A stretch of DNA of 64,000 nucleotides. Source: Schumannella sp. 10F1B-5-1 (lineage in GTDB: Bacteria > Actinomycetota > Actinomycetes > Actinomycetales > Microbacteriaceae). The stretch covers positions 202,638 through 266,637 of the forward strand of contig NZ_VHQH01000036.1 of assembly GCF_006517535.1 (NCBI RefSeq), read 5' to 3'. Made by a program: the position numbers and the translations under genes. The notes under the pieces were generated by a model, which worked only from the letters and a program-made list of their open reading frames with translations, did not search any database and was not told the DNA's origin. Shown here in pieces: positions 8,259-16,231 of this stretch; within the stretch, counting starts at the first letter, position 1; the number at the start of each line of letters is the position of its first letter.

Positions 8259-8439
8259 TGGCCCGCTTCGATTGCGAATCGGCAACGGCGTCCGCCGGTG
8301 CTGGACTTATGAACACGGTTTTGCAACAATCACGTCCGGACACGTTCTCTTCTGAGAGTTCGTGATCCTTTCTGAGCAGAACGGCATCCTCGCCGCTCTC
8401 GCCCACCCGGCAGTCACATCAACAAGGAAGTTGGTTCCC

Positions 8440-9510
8440 ATGGCACTCCAGCGCACCTCGCGCGGCCTGGTCGCCGCCGTCTCCCTCGCGGCGGCGGTCG
8501 GACTGATCCTCACCGGTTGCACCAACACGGGCACCGGCTCGAACACCTCGTCGGGCTCCTCCGAGCAGAAGGTCAAGTCCAGCGACGGTCCCACCTGCGA
8601 CATCTCGACCTACGGCGGCGAGAAGATCGACCTCAAGGACGCCGTCGTCGGCTTCTCGCAGTCGGAGAAGGAGGACAACCCCTTCCGCATCGCCGAGACC
8701 CAGTCGATCAAGGACGAGGCCGCCAAGATCGGCGTCAAGAAGCTGATCACCACCAACGCGCAGTCGACCCTGTCGAAGCAGATCAGCGACATCCAGGACA
8801 TGATCTCGCAGGGCGCCAACGTGCTGATCGTCGCCCCGCTCAACAGCGACGGCCTCGAGCCGGCCCTGTCGGCGGCGCGCGAGAAGAACATCCCCGTCAT
8901 CACGGTCGACCGCAAGCTCAACGCCGAGGCCTGCAAGGACTACGTCTCGTTCCTCGGATCGGACTTCGTCGAGCAGGGCAAGCGCGCCGCCGACCAGCTC
9001 ATCAAGGGCACCGGCGGCAAGGGCAAGGTCGCGATCCTGCTCGGCGCCTCGGGCAACGGCGTGACCACCGACCGCACCAAGGGCTTCGTCGACGAGATCA
9101 AGGCCGAGGCTCCCGGGATCGAGATCGTCGCCCAGCAGACCGGCGACTTCGCCCGCGACAAGGGCCAGTCGGTGACCGAGCAGCTGCTGCAGTCGAACCC
9201 CGAGATCACGGCGATCTACGCCGAGAACGACGAGATGGGACTCGGCGCCCAGGCCGCGATCATCGCCGCCGGCAAGACCCCGGGCACCGACATCCAGCTC
9301 TACTCGATCGACGGCACCAAGAACGCGGTCTCGCAGATCGTCGCCGGGCAGTACAACGGCGTCGTCGAGTCGAACCCGCGCTTCGGACCGCTGGCCTTCA
9401 AGACCCTGAAGTCGTTCCTCGCGGGTGACGCGGTCGGCCAGGACATCATCATCGAAGACGGCGAGTACGACGCCGACAACGCGAGCAGCAAGGTCGACGG
9501 GGCCTACTGA
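8440..9510 (+). CDS. ytfQ: Sugar ABC transporter substrate-binding lipoprotein, YtfQ type
   Basis: A 356-residue extracytoplasmic binding protein, anchored as a lipoprotein: a basic N-terminus, hydrophobic core and lipobox ILTGC (Cys about residue 27), then a Ser/Gly/Thr linker. The mature part is a periplasmic-binding-protein type 1 fold. Similarity to E. coli YtfQ (galactofuranose binding) is seen in FRIAETQSIKDEA, the TGDFARDKGQSVTEQLL stretch, YAENDEMGLGAQAAI and YSIDGTKNA. The ATG at 8440 has AAGGAAG 9 bases upstream. It heads an operon with an ATPase and two permeases. Ligand is inferred from family only. Confidence 0.9.
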   Translation: MALQRTSRGLVAAVSLAAAVGLILTGCTNTGTGSNTSSGSSEQKVKSSDGPTCDISTYGGEKIDLKDAVVGFSQSEKEDNPFRIAETQSIKDEAAKIGVKKLITTNAQSTLSKQISDIQDMISQGANVLIVAPLNSDGLEPALSAAREKNIPVITVDRKLNAEACKDYVSFLGSDFVEQGKRAADQLIKGTGGKGKVAILLGASGNGVTTDRTKGFVDEIKAEAPGIEIVAQQTGDFARDKGQSVTEQLLQSNPEITAIYAENDEMGLGAQAAIIAAGKTPGTDIQLYSIDGTKNAVSQIVAGQYNGVVESNPRFGPLAFKTLKSFLAGDAVGQDIIIEDGEYDADNASSKVDGAY

Positions 9511-9635
9511 TCCCTCGCCGCCGGCCCGGCGGGTCCACCACCACGGATCCGCCGGGCCGGCGCACCCGTGCCCGGCCCGGCAGGCACCCTGCACGCCGAC
9601 CGGGCCACCCGAGACCCGAGGAAGAAGGACCGACT

Positions 9636-11261
9636 GTGACGGTGCAGTCCCCATCCACCCCCGCGACCACGTCGACCTCGCCCGTGCTGCAGGCCCGTGG
9701 CGTGTCGAAGCGCTTCGCGGGCGTCACCGCGCTCGACGGCATCGACTTCACGGTGCTGCCCGGCGAGGCGCACGCGCTCATGGGCGAGAACGGCGCCGGC
9801 AAGTCGACGCTGATCAAGGTGCTGACCGGCGTCTACCAGCCGGATGACGGCGAGCTCGCGCTGCACGGCGAGCCCGCCCGCTTCGCCCGACCGCTCGACG
9901 CGCAGAAGGCGGGGGTGTCGACCATCTACCAGGAGGTCAACCTGATCCCCCTGATGTCGGTCGCGCAGAACATCTTCCTGGGCCGCGAGCCCCGCGGGTT
10001 CCTGGGCCTCATCGATCACCGCCGCATGTACGCCGATGCGCGCGAGCTGCTGGGCACCTACGGCATCCAGGTGGATGTGCGCCGCCCGCTGCGCAGCCTC
10101 GCCCTCGGCGTGCAGCAGATGGTCGCCCTCGCCCGCGCCGTGAGCATCAACGCGCGCGTCGTCATCATGGACGAGCCGACCTCGTCGCTCGAGACCGCCG
10201 AGGTCGAGACGCTGTTCCGGGTGATCGGCATGCTGCGCGCGCAGGGCATCGCGATCGTCTACGTCAGCCACCGCATGGATGAGATCTACCGCGTCTGCGA
10301 GAAGGTCACGGTGCTGCGCGACGGTCGGGTCGTGCACGTCGGCGACCTCGCCGACCTGCCGCGCGTCGAGCTCGTGTCGAAGATGCTCGGCCGCAGCGTC
10401 GACGCCGTCGAGAAGCGCGGTGCGACCGCGTTCGGCGAGGAGTCGCACGTGAGCGAGGCGACCCCCGTGCTCACGGCGACCGATCTCAGCCGCCGTCACC
10501 AGATCGACGGCGTCGGCCTCAGCATCCGCCCGGGCGAGGTCGTCGGACTCGGCGGCCTGCTCGGCGCGGGGCGCTCCGAGACGCTCAAGGGCATCTCGGG
10601 CGTGATGCAGCTCGACCGCGGCTCGGTCGTGATCGACGGCCAGACCGTGCGCTCGGGATCGGTGCCCGCGGCGATCCGCGCCGGCATCGTCATGCTGCCC
10701 GAGGACCGCAAGGCCGAGGGCATCATCCCGGGCCTCTCGGTGCGCGACAACATCGTGCTCGCCGCGCTGCCGCGCCTGTCGCGCGCGGGCTTCAGCTCGC
10801 GCCGCAACCAGGATGCGGTCGTCGACGTGTTCATGCGCCGCCTGCGCATCAAGGCCTCGAGTCCCGACCAGGCCGTGTCGGAGCTGTCGGGCGGCAACCA
10901 GCAGAAGGTCATGATCGCCCGCTGGCTGGCCATGAGCCCCAAGGTGCTGCTGCTCGACGAGCCGACGCGCGGCATCGACGTCGGCGCCAAGGCCGAGGTG
11001 CAGGCGCTGATCGACGAGCTCGCCAAGGAGGGCCTCGCGATCGTGCTGGTCTCGAGCGAGCTCGAGGAGGTCGTCGAGGGCGCCGACCGCGTGGTCGTGC
11101 TGCGCGACGGCCAGGTCGTGACCGAGCTGACCGGCGACCAGGTCGACGAGAAGCATCTGCTCGACGCGATCGCCGGCGACGGCGCAGCGACCTCGACCGC
11201 AGCCGCCGCATCCACTGCTTCGGATGCGGCCCCCGAGACCCCGACGGAGGAGCGCGCATGA
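9636..11261 (+). CDS. ytfR: Sugar ABC transporter ATPase with two nucleotide-binding domains, YtfR type
   Basis: This 541-residue cytoplasmic ATPase powers sugar import. Domain 1 (about residues 12-245) has Walker A GENGAGKST (about residue 50), and VIMDEPTSSLE as Walker B. Domain 2 (about 270-515) has the degenerate P-loop GGLLGAGRSE, the signature LSGGNQQKV and Walker B LLLDEPTRGIDVG. That asymmetry is typical of RbsA/XylG/YtfR proteins of the CUT2 family. A GTG start follows GAAGAAGGA. The C-terminal 25 residues are an Ala/Thr-rich tail not needed for the fold. The stop overlaps the next start (ATGA). Confidence 0.92.
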   Translation: MTVQSPSTPATTSTSPVLQARGVSKRFAGVTALDGIDFTVLPGEAHALMGENGAGKSTLIKVLTGVYQPDDGELALHGEPARFARPLDAQKAGVSTIYQEVNLIPLMSVAQNIFLGREPRGFLGLIDHRRMYADARELLGTYGIQVDVRRPLRSLALGVQQMVALARAVSINARVVIMDEPTSSLETAEVETLFRVIGMLRAQGIAIVYVSHRMDEIYRVCEKVTVLRDGRVVHVGDLADLPRVELVSKMLGRSVDAVEKRGATAFGEESHVSEATPVLTATDLSRRHQIDGVGLSIRPGEVVGLGGLLGAGRSETLKGISGVMQLDRGSVVIDGQTVRSGSVPAAIRAGIVMLPEDRKAEGIIPGLSVRDNIVLAALPRLSRAGFSSRRNQDAVVDVFMRRLRIKASSPDQAVSELSGGNQQKVMIARWLAMSPKVLLLDEPTRGIDVGAKAEVQALIDELAKEGLAIVLVSSELEEVVEGADRVVVLRDGQVVTELTGDQVDEKHLLDAIAGDGAATSTAAAASTASDAAPETPTEERA

Positions 11262-12220
11262 GCTCGGTCACCATCCCGCTGCCGCGCCAGGGCTCGGCGC
11301 TCAAGCTGCTGCAGAAGTACGGCGTCTACCTGGCGATCGTGCTCATCCTCGTGGCGAACCTGATCTTCACGCCCAACTTCTTCACGGTCGACAACCTGCG
11401 CACGCAGCTCGTGCAGGTCGTGCCGGTGCTGATCGTGGCGCTCGGCATGGCCCTCGTGATCGGCACCGAGGGCATCGACCTCTCGGTCGGCGCCGCGATG
11501 GCGATGGCGGCGGCCGTGCTGCCGCTCTACATCGGCTACGGATTCCTGCCGGCGCTGCTCATCGCGATCGTCGCCGCCCTCGTGATCGGCCTGGTCAACG
11601 GCGCGCTGATCGCCTTCATCGGCGTGCAGCCGATCGTGGCGACGCTGTCGCTCATGGTCGCCGGGCGCGGACTCGCGCTGCTCGTCGCGGGGGAGCAGCT
11701 GCGCCCCGTGATCGACCCCGGCGTGCTCGCGCTCGGGCGCGGCACGATCCTCGGCGTGCCGTGGGCCGTGCTGGTCGCGGCGGCGCTGGTCGCGATCGTC
11801 GCGGTGCTCGTGAACCGCACGACCTTCGGCAAGCAGCTCGTCGCGATCGGCGGCAACCGCCGCGCCGCCGAGCTCGCCGGCCTCCCGGTGAAGCGCATCC
11901 TGCTGGTCATCTACCTCGTCTGCGCCGGTCTCGCGGCCGTCGCCGGCATCATCGGCACGGCCCGTCTCGCGGCCTCGGTGCCGTCGACGATCGGCAACCT
12001 GATCGAGCTGTCGGCGATCACCGCCGTCGTGGTCGGCGGCACGCCGCTGAGCGGCGGCCAGGTCAAGATCGCCGGCACCGTCGCGGGCGCTCTGCTGCTG
12101 CAGATCATCACGGCGACGCTCGTGAAGCACAACGTGCCCGACGCGTACTCGCAGATCATCCAGGCGGCGATCATCGTGGTCGCGGTCTACATCCAGCGTG
12201 GGAAGGTCTTCAGCAAATGA
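11258..12220 (+). CDS. ytfT: Sugar ABC transporter permease, YtfT type
   Basis: A 320-residue polytopic membrane protein of the CUT2 (BPD_transp_2) permease family, forming half of the transmembrane channel. It has about eight to ten hydrophobic helices. The conserved segment GTEGIDLSVGAAMAMAAAV lies at residues 68-86, and VVVGGTPLSGGQVKIAGTVAGALL near the C-terminus. The GGNRRAAELAGLPV motif is the loop that contacts the ATPase. The start overlaps the end of ytfR (ATGA) and has GGAGGAG upstream; its own stop overlaps yjfF. A heterodimer with the next permease is expected. Confidence 0.9.
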   Translation: MSSVTIPLPRQGSALKLLQKYGVYLAIVLILVANLIFTPNFFTVDNLRTQLVQVVPVLIVALGMALVIGTEGIDLSVGAAMAMAAAVLPLYIGYGFLPALLIAIVAALVIGLVNGALIAFIGVQPIVATLSLMVAGRGLALLVAGEQLRPVIDPGVLALGRGTILGVPWAVLVAAALVAIVAVLVNRTTFGKQLVAIGGNRRAAELAGLPVKRILLVIYLVCAGLAAVAGIIGTARLAASVPSTIGNLIELSAITAVVVGGTPLSGGQVKIAGTVAGALLLQIITATLVKHNVPDAYSQIIQAAIIVVAVYIQRGKVFSK

Positions 12221-13212
12221 CCGCGATCGAGCCGAGTGCCGGCCCCGCTTCGTCGTCGCAGCTGGCGCGCGAGCGCGCCGTCGGCGTCGTGCAGTCGTTC
12301 GGTGCGCCCATCGTGCTGGCGATCGTCGTCATCGTCGCGGCGTTCTCGTTCCCGACGTTCTTCACGGTCACGAACCTGACGAACATCCTGCTGCAGTCGT
12401 CGTTCCTGCTGATCGTCGCGATCGGCATGACCTTCGTGATCGTGACCGGCGGCATCGACCTGTCGGTGGGATCGGTGTTCGCGCTGGGCGGCGTGCTCGC
12501 CGCCTACGCCTCGCAGTGGGGATGGGTGGCCGCGCTCGTGGTCCCGCTCGTCGTCGGAGCGGTGATCGGCGTGATCCAGGGCGCTCTCGTTGCCTGGGGC
12601 GGCATGGCGCCGTTCATCGTCACGCTCGCCGGACTGCTCGCCGTGCGGGGCATCGTGCTCGCGATCACGAACGGCGGGTCGACGACCCCGCTCATCACCG
12701 ACCCGGTGCTGAAGGGCATCGGCCAGGGCGGCTTCGCGAGCATCGAGTGGCCGGTCGTGATCGGCCTCGTGCTGCTGGTCGTGGGCATCGTGCTGCTCAC
12801 CCGCTCGCGCACCGGCCAGGGCGTGATCGCGGTCGGCGGCTCGGAGAACGCGTCGACGCTCATGGGTCTGCCCGTCGCCCGGGTGAAGCTGTCGGTCTAC
12901 GTGCTGAGCGGGCTCACCGCCTCGCTCGCGGGCGCGCTCAACGCCGCGTACACGTCGTCGGGCGTCCCGGTCGTGGGCGTCGGGCTCGAGCTGTCGGCGA
13001 TCTCGGCGGTTGTGATCGGCGGCACGCTGCTGACCGGCGGCAAGGGCTCGCTCGTCGGCACGCTCGCCGGTGTGCTGCTGCTCGGCGTCATCCAGAACGT
13101 GATCAACCAGGTCGGATCGCTCACCTCGTCGGTGCAGTCGATCGTGTCGGGCGGGTTTCTGGCGGTCGTCGTCATCATCCAGACGGTGCTGTCGCGGCAG
13201 CAGCGGCTGTAG
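12217..13212 (+). CDS. yjfF: Sugar ABC transporter permease, YjfF type
   Basis: The second CUT2 permease of the operon, 331 residues with about ten membrane helices. Key segments are VTGGIDLSVGSVFALGGVL (residues 75-93), GGSENASTLMGLPVARVKL (ATPase-contacting loop) and LSAISAVVIGGTLLTGGKGS. The GVGLELSAISAVVIGGTLL and LMGL segments resemble E. coli YjfF closely. The frame is open much further upstream, but the ATG at 12217 is chosen because it overlaps the ytfT stop (ATGA) and gives a normal family length. This completes the SBP-ATPase-permease-permease set. Confidence 0.9.
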   Translation: MTAIEPSAGPASSSQLARERAVGVVQSFGAPIVLAIVVIVAAFSFPTFFTVTNLTNILLQSSFLLIVAIGMTFVIVTGGIDLSVGSVFALGGVLAAYASQWGWVAALVVPLVVGAVIGVIQGALVAWGGMAPFIVTLAGLLAVRGIVLAITNGGSTTPLITDPVLKGIGQGGFASIEWPVVIGLVLLVVGIVLLTRSRTGQGVIAVGGSENASTLMGLPVARVKLSVYVLSGLTASLAGALNAAYTSSGVPVVGVGLELSAISAVVIGGTLLTGGKGSLVGTLAGVLLLGVIQNVINQVGSLTSSVQSIVSGGFLAVVVIIQTVLSRQQRL

Positions 13213-13290
13213 CGGCGTCGGCGCTGGCCGCGCCCTCAGCGGCCGGCGGTGCCGGTGGCGGCGGCGTGGCGCGCGGAGGAGGATGACCGC

Positions 13291-13773
13291 ATGCTCCCTC
13301 GCGCGCTCCGCCCCGCCGTGGCGGCCTTCTCGCGCACGCGGCTGTTCCGTCGCGTCGGCCCGAGCGTCATGCCCGGATTCGAGCGGATGCTCACCCGCGC
13401 GACCGGCGGACGGGTCATCTCGAGCGGGCTCGTCGTGCCCTCGCTTGAGCTGCACACGACCGGCGCGAAGAGCGGCCAGCCGCGCTCGGTGAAGCTCATG
13501 TGCTGCCCGACGCGGAGCGGCTGGTACGTGACCGGCAGCAACTTCGCGCGGGAGTCGCATCCGGCCTGGACCGCGAACCTGCTCGCGCATCCCGGCGCCT
13601 CGATCACGATCGGGCTCAACGAGGTGCCGGTGCGCGCCGCGCTCGTACCGGAAGTGCGCCGCGAGGAGGTCTGGGCCGAGCTCGAGCAGAACTGGCCCGG
13701 GTACCGCGGCTACGAGCGCTCGAGCGGCCGCGAGCTGCGCATCTTCCTGCTCGCACCGGCACTCGCCGGCTGA
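13291..13773 (+). CDS. Deazaflavin (F420)-dependent nitroreductase-family protein
   Basis: A 160-residue protein of the DDN family (F420H2-dependent quinone reductases and nitroreductases of actinobacteria). The split beta-barrel core shows LELHTTGAKSGQPRSVKLM (about residues 49-67), then a GWYVTGSNFARESHPAWTANLLAHP segment (74-98) that in Ddn relatives contacts F420 phosphate. The ATG at 13291 is selected by a strong GGAGGAGG 8 bases upstream. The gene sits just before the tRNA-Ala and outside the island. The physiological substrate is unknown; quinone reduction is the usual family proposal. Confidence 0.85.
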   Translation: MLPRALRPAVAAFSRTRLFRRVGPSVMPGFERMLTRATGGRVISSGLVVPSLELHTTGAKSGQPRSVKLMCCPTRSGWYVTGSNFARESHPAWTANLLAHPGASITIGLNEVPVRAALVPEVRREEVWAELEQNWPGYRGYERSSGRELRIFLLAPALAG

Positions 13774-13870
13774 GCCGCCGGTCGGGCCGCCGGCCGACTC
13801 CGCGGCGGTGGATGCGGCGCCGGCGATGGTCAGGCGGCGCGGCTCCGGGATGCTAGGCTTTTCGAGTTCC

Positions 13871-13943
13871 GGGCCCATGGCGCAGTTGGTAGCGCGTCTC
13901 GTTCGCAATGAGAAGGTCGGGGGTTCGAATCCCCCTGGGTCCA
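13871..13943 (+). tRNA. tRNA-Ala (anticodon CGC)
   Basis: A 73-nucleotide cloverleaf. The acceptor arms GGGCCCA and TGGGTCC pair with the G3:U70 wobble that identifies alanine tRNAs, and the discriminator base is A. The anticodon loop TTCGCAA gives CGC, reading GCG codons. The T arm is GGGGG TTCGAAT CCCCC. CCA is not fully encoded (ACCG follows). The 3' half is repeated 18.4 kb downstream, so the gene is the insertion site of the island. Its intact 3' half is presumably supplied by the inserted element. Confidence 0.96.
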
Positions 13944-13946
13944 CCG
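13894..13946 (+). repeat. Left attachment-site repeat (53 bp, within tRNA-Ala)
   Basis: From the end of the D arm through the anticodon arm and T arm to three bases past the discriminator, this stretch is identical to 32250-32302. It begins GCGTCTCGTTCGCAATG and ends CTGGGTCCACCG. Sequences diverge at once on both sides, so the repeat boundaries are sharp. Confidence 0.85.
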
Positions 13947-13959
13947 TTTCCACGAATAT

Positions 13960-13985
13960 GAAGGCCGCGAGATATCGCGGCCTTC
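13960..13985 (+). terminator. Hairpin downstream of tRNA-Ala
   Basis: GAAGGCCGCGA pairs perfectly with TCGCGGCCTTC around GATA, 17 bases after the tRNA 3' end. It probably ends the tRNA transcript. It differs from the hairpin that follows the right-hand repeat, so it most likely arrived with the element. Confidence 0.65.
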
Positions 13986-14371
13986 CATTTCGGGCCTGCA
14001 CTTTCGGCGAACGCGTCGCCGGCATCAGGGCCGCTCGGCGACAAGGACATCGCCGGACATCCGCAACCCTCGCGGTCGTTGGCCCCACCAGTGCCTCCAC
14101 CGAGACTTCGTGACATGCGCGGATGAGCCAGAAGGTTCGGCTGAGGTCCGATCGTCACGAACTCGTGCCGTGCGGGACGTGTGTCTGCGTGCGCACACGG
14201 GTCTGCCGGCGCATACTCGCGTTGCTCGACGACGAGAGGCGGTGATCGTCACGAGCAGCGACCCGAACGAGCGCGCGGTCGTCCCCGACGGCTCCCACGT
14301 CTGGACGGTGACCAAGCCCGGCAACGATCCGCGCAACTCGAAGGGCTCGCGTGTGTCAGTGGTGACGGGAA
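13986..14371. other. Left margin of the island, with no convincing complete gene
   Basis: This 386-base stretch between the tRNA hairpin and the small membrane protein gene holds no complete gene that I can support. Open frames are short and Arg/Ser-rich, as expected for non-coding high-GC DNA. The exception is the fragment from 14242 described separately. An integrase gene would be expected here in an intact element, and none is seen. Confidence 0.6.
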
Positions 14372-14400
14372 TCAGCGGGGTGAACGTCTCGGCTCATCGA
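14242..14400 (+). pseudogene. Possible remnant of a small DUF2188-like gene
   Basis: From a GTG preceded by GAGAGG, about 53 codons read like a real small protein (VVPDGSHVWTVTKPGNDPRN is the clearest part). This recalls the start of DUF2188-type domains in Microbacteriaceae, though without their characteristic C-terminal part. After that the frame turns into Arg-rich translation of the opposite strand of the next gene, as if truncated or frameshifted. The family suggestion is weak, and this may simply be a chance frame. Confidence 0.25.
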
Positions 14401-14656
14401 GCACGCCCGCGGCGACGCAGGTCAGTGGGGCGCCGATGGCGATCACTCCGACGCAGCCGTAGAAGAAGAGCGGATTCTGCGTGGCGATACCGGCCGCGAA
14501 GGTGGCGGCGAGGGTGAACATCCAGATGCCGAACGCCCAGGAGGAGGTTCTCGCGGACCGGGCGCGCGGCAGGTCGTCATCGGCTGGTCGTGGCACCGGT
14601 CCTCTGCCCAGGGCGGCGTCCCGGTTCATGCGCGCGCCACCAGGCTCGTTCGCCAT
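14372..14656 (-). CDS. Small two-helix membrane protein, hypothetical
   Basis: A 94-residue frame with a hydrophilic N-terminus (about 40 residues) and two convincing hydrophobic helices separated by a short loop (TSSWAFGIWMFTLAATFAAG and the segment around FFYGCVGVIAIGAPLTCVAAG). It is probably an integral membrane protein with both ends on the same side. No family is recognised. The start is uncertain; the ATG at 14656 has GGGGAG very close upstream, and ATGs at 14629 and 14671 are alternatives. It stands alone on the minus strand at the island's left margin, back to back with the dehydrogenase operon. Confidence 0.5.
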   Translation of the reverse strand: MANEPGGARMNRDAALGRGPVPRPADDDLPRARSARTSSWAFGIWMFTLAATFAAGIATQNPLFFYGCVGVIAIGAPLTCVAAGVLDEPRRSPR

Positions 14657-14710
14657 CGACTCCCCGATCATCGGTCTGCCGGTTCTCGGCCACGCCACGG
14701 TATCCGAGAG

Positions 14711-14729
14711 TGTTCATCTATACTGTACA
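14711..14729 (+). promoter_or_regulatory. Candidate operator/-10 region A upstream of the dehydrogenase operon
   Basis: The 19-mer TGTTCATCTATACTGTACA contains a TATACT -10-like hexamer within an imperfect inverted repeat (TGTTC...GTACA). It matches the site at 18379-18397 (minus strand) at 16 of 19 positions. That makes it a probable binding site for a regulator of the island, with the GntR protein encoded at 18417-19103 the first candidate. The start codon of the operon lies about 80 bases downstream. Confidence 0.5.
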
Positions 14730-14810
14730 CGGGTGTGTGCTCGCGCTTCGTCGCTTCGAGGCGGTCGCCGCCGCAGCCCGCCATCACCCGCTCACCGAAG
14801 AGAGGCCGCC

Positions 14811-15785
14811 ATGAAGGCACTGCAGTTCACAGCCCAGGACACCGCGGAGATGGTGGACCTGCCCGTTCCCGACATCGCCGACGACGAGGTCCTCGTCGCA
14901 CTGCGCGCCGTGGGCGTCTGCCATTCCGACATCGAGCTGCTCGAGGGGCGATACATCATCCCCTTCAGCTATCCGATCATCCCCGGCCACGAGTGGGCCG
15001 GCGAGGTCGTGCGGGTCGGCGCCAAGGTGACCGACTTCGCCCCCGGCGACCGGGTCGTCGGCGAGTGCGTGATCGGGCTCGACCACTTCGGGTTCTCGAT
15101 CAGCGGCGCCGGCGCCGAGTTCTTCGTCACCAAGTCCGCGTGGCTGCACGAAGTGCCCGCGAACGTCTCGTGGACCAACGCCGCGCTCGTGGAGCCGTTC
15201 AGCGTCGCCTACGGCGCGCTGCGCAAGGCGGGCAACGTGGATGCGAGCGACGTCGTCGTCGTGCTCGGCGCCGGGCCGATCGGCCTCATGATCGCGGCGG
15301 CCTCGGCCGCGCTCGGCGCGACAACGATCGTCGTGGAGCCGTCGGAATCGCGTCGCGATGCGGCGATCGCGCTCGGCGCGCACTCGGCCGTCGCTCCTGA
15401 GGACATCGTGGCGAAGCTCGCCGAGCTGTCCGGTGGACGCGGGGCCGATGTCGTGCTCGAAGCGAGCGGTCGTCCCGAGGTCATGGCGCAGGCGCTCGAA
15501 CTCGCCGCGTTCCAGGGGCGCGTGATCTACGTCGGCATCGATGTGGGCCGCGACGCGCCGGCCAAGCTGGGCCTGATCCAGTCGAAGGAGCTCTTCATCA
15601 CCGGCCTGATCGGCGCGCCCGGCGCCTGGCCGGCCACACTGCGCTTCCTCTCGACCACCGGCCTCGACTTGAGCTCGCTCGTCACCGGCCGTTTCGATCT
15701 GGCGGACTCGCTCAAGGCGATCGAGGCGGCGCACGACCGCACCGTCACGATCAAGGCGCACATCGAGTCGAGCGCGACTCTGTGA
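14811..15785 (+). CDS. Medium-chain zinc-dependent alcohol/polyol dehydrogenase
   Basis: A 324-residue NAD(P)-dependent MDR dehydrogenase, in the sorbitol/threonine dehydrogenase branch. Catalytic-zinc residues are visible: CHSD (Cys about residue 38), GHEW (His/Glu about 62-63) and VEPFSVAYG (Glu about 127). The Rossmann motif is VVLGAGPIGLM (about residues 148-158). The structural-zinc lobe with four cysteines is missing, replaced by a short GECVIGLDHFGFS loop, so the protein is shorter than the usual 340-360 residues. It is the first gene of a three-gene coupled operon (stop overlaps the next GTG). The substrate is unknown, probably a secondary alcohol or polyol. Confidence 0.88.
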   Translation: MKALQFTAQDTAEMVDLPVPDIADDEVLVALRAVGVCHSDIELLEGRYIIPFSYPIIPGHEWAGEVVRVGAKVTDFAPGDRVVGECVIGLDHFGFSISGAGAEFFVTKSAWLHEVPANVSWTNAALVEPFSVAYGALRKAGNVDASDVVVVLGAGPIGLMIAAASAALGATTIVVEPSESRRDAAIALGAHSAVAPEDIVAKLAELSGGRGADVVLEASGRPEVMAQALELAAFQGRVIYVGIDVGRDAPAKLGLIQSKELFITGLIGAPGAWPATLRFLSTTGLDLSSLVTGRFDLADSLKAIEAAHDRTVTIKAHIESSATL

Positions 15786-16231
15786 CCGCGACGTCGAGCT
15801 CGTCCTCCACGGCGCCGTTCGCGATCGAGGCGACTCTCGGCGGCGGAGTCGCGATCGCGGTCGTGCGAGCACGCGCGGGCGCCGCGCGCGAGGATCGCGA
15901 CGCGCTGCTGACCGACGGCGTCTTCGCCGTTCTGGAGCACATCAACGCCGCGACCGCGGAAGTTCCGCGTGGCCGTTCGATCCTCGATGTCCGTCTCGCG
16001 GACGACCTCGACTCCGCGCATCTGCCGGGAACCGAGGCCTTCGTCGAGGCCGTGCGCGGGCTGATGCAGGCTCACACGCTGGAGTCGGGTCCGGAAGCCC
16101 CGGCCCTCACGTTGCTCGTGTCGACCGAGGGGCAGGCGGATGCGCGCGAGCGCACGGTCGCCTACCTCACCGGCGACCACGGTGACTTCTCGCGCGGCGC
16201 CACCTACGACTTGCGGGAGGTGCGCCCGTGA
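15782..16231 (+). CDS. Small SDR-associated protein, hypothetical
   Basis: A 149-residue protein whose GTG overlaps the dehydrogenase stop and whose own stop overlaps the following SDR start (GTGA), so all three are translationally coupled. No Rossmann glycine motif or Tyr-Lys pair is present. The C-terminal half resembles the last third of short-chain dehydrogenases: a helix EAFVEAVRGLMQAHTLE, a strand ALTLLVST, then VAYLTGDHGDFSRGATYDLRE, similar to the end of SDRs where the beta-7 strand follows a glycine. It may be a non-catalytic subunit paired with the next protein. That is inference; I do not recognise a named family. Confidence 0.7.
   Translation: MTATSSSSSTAPFAIEATLGGGVAIAVVRARAGAAREDRDALLTDGVFAVLEHINAATAEVPRGRSILDVRLADDLDSAHLPGTEAFVEAVRGLMQAHTLESGPEAPALTLLVSTEGQADARERTVAYLTGDHGDFSRGATYDLREVRP

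Noticed and set aside
11224-12216. N-terminal extension of the yjfF frame
   Set aside because: It is an Arg/His-rich out-of-frame reading of ytfT. The ATG at 12217 overlaps the ytfT stop and gives the family length.
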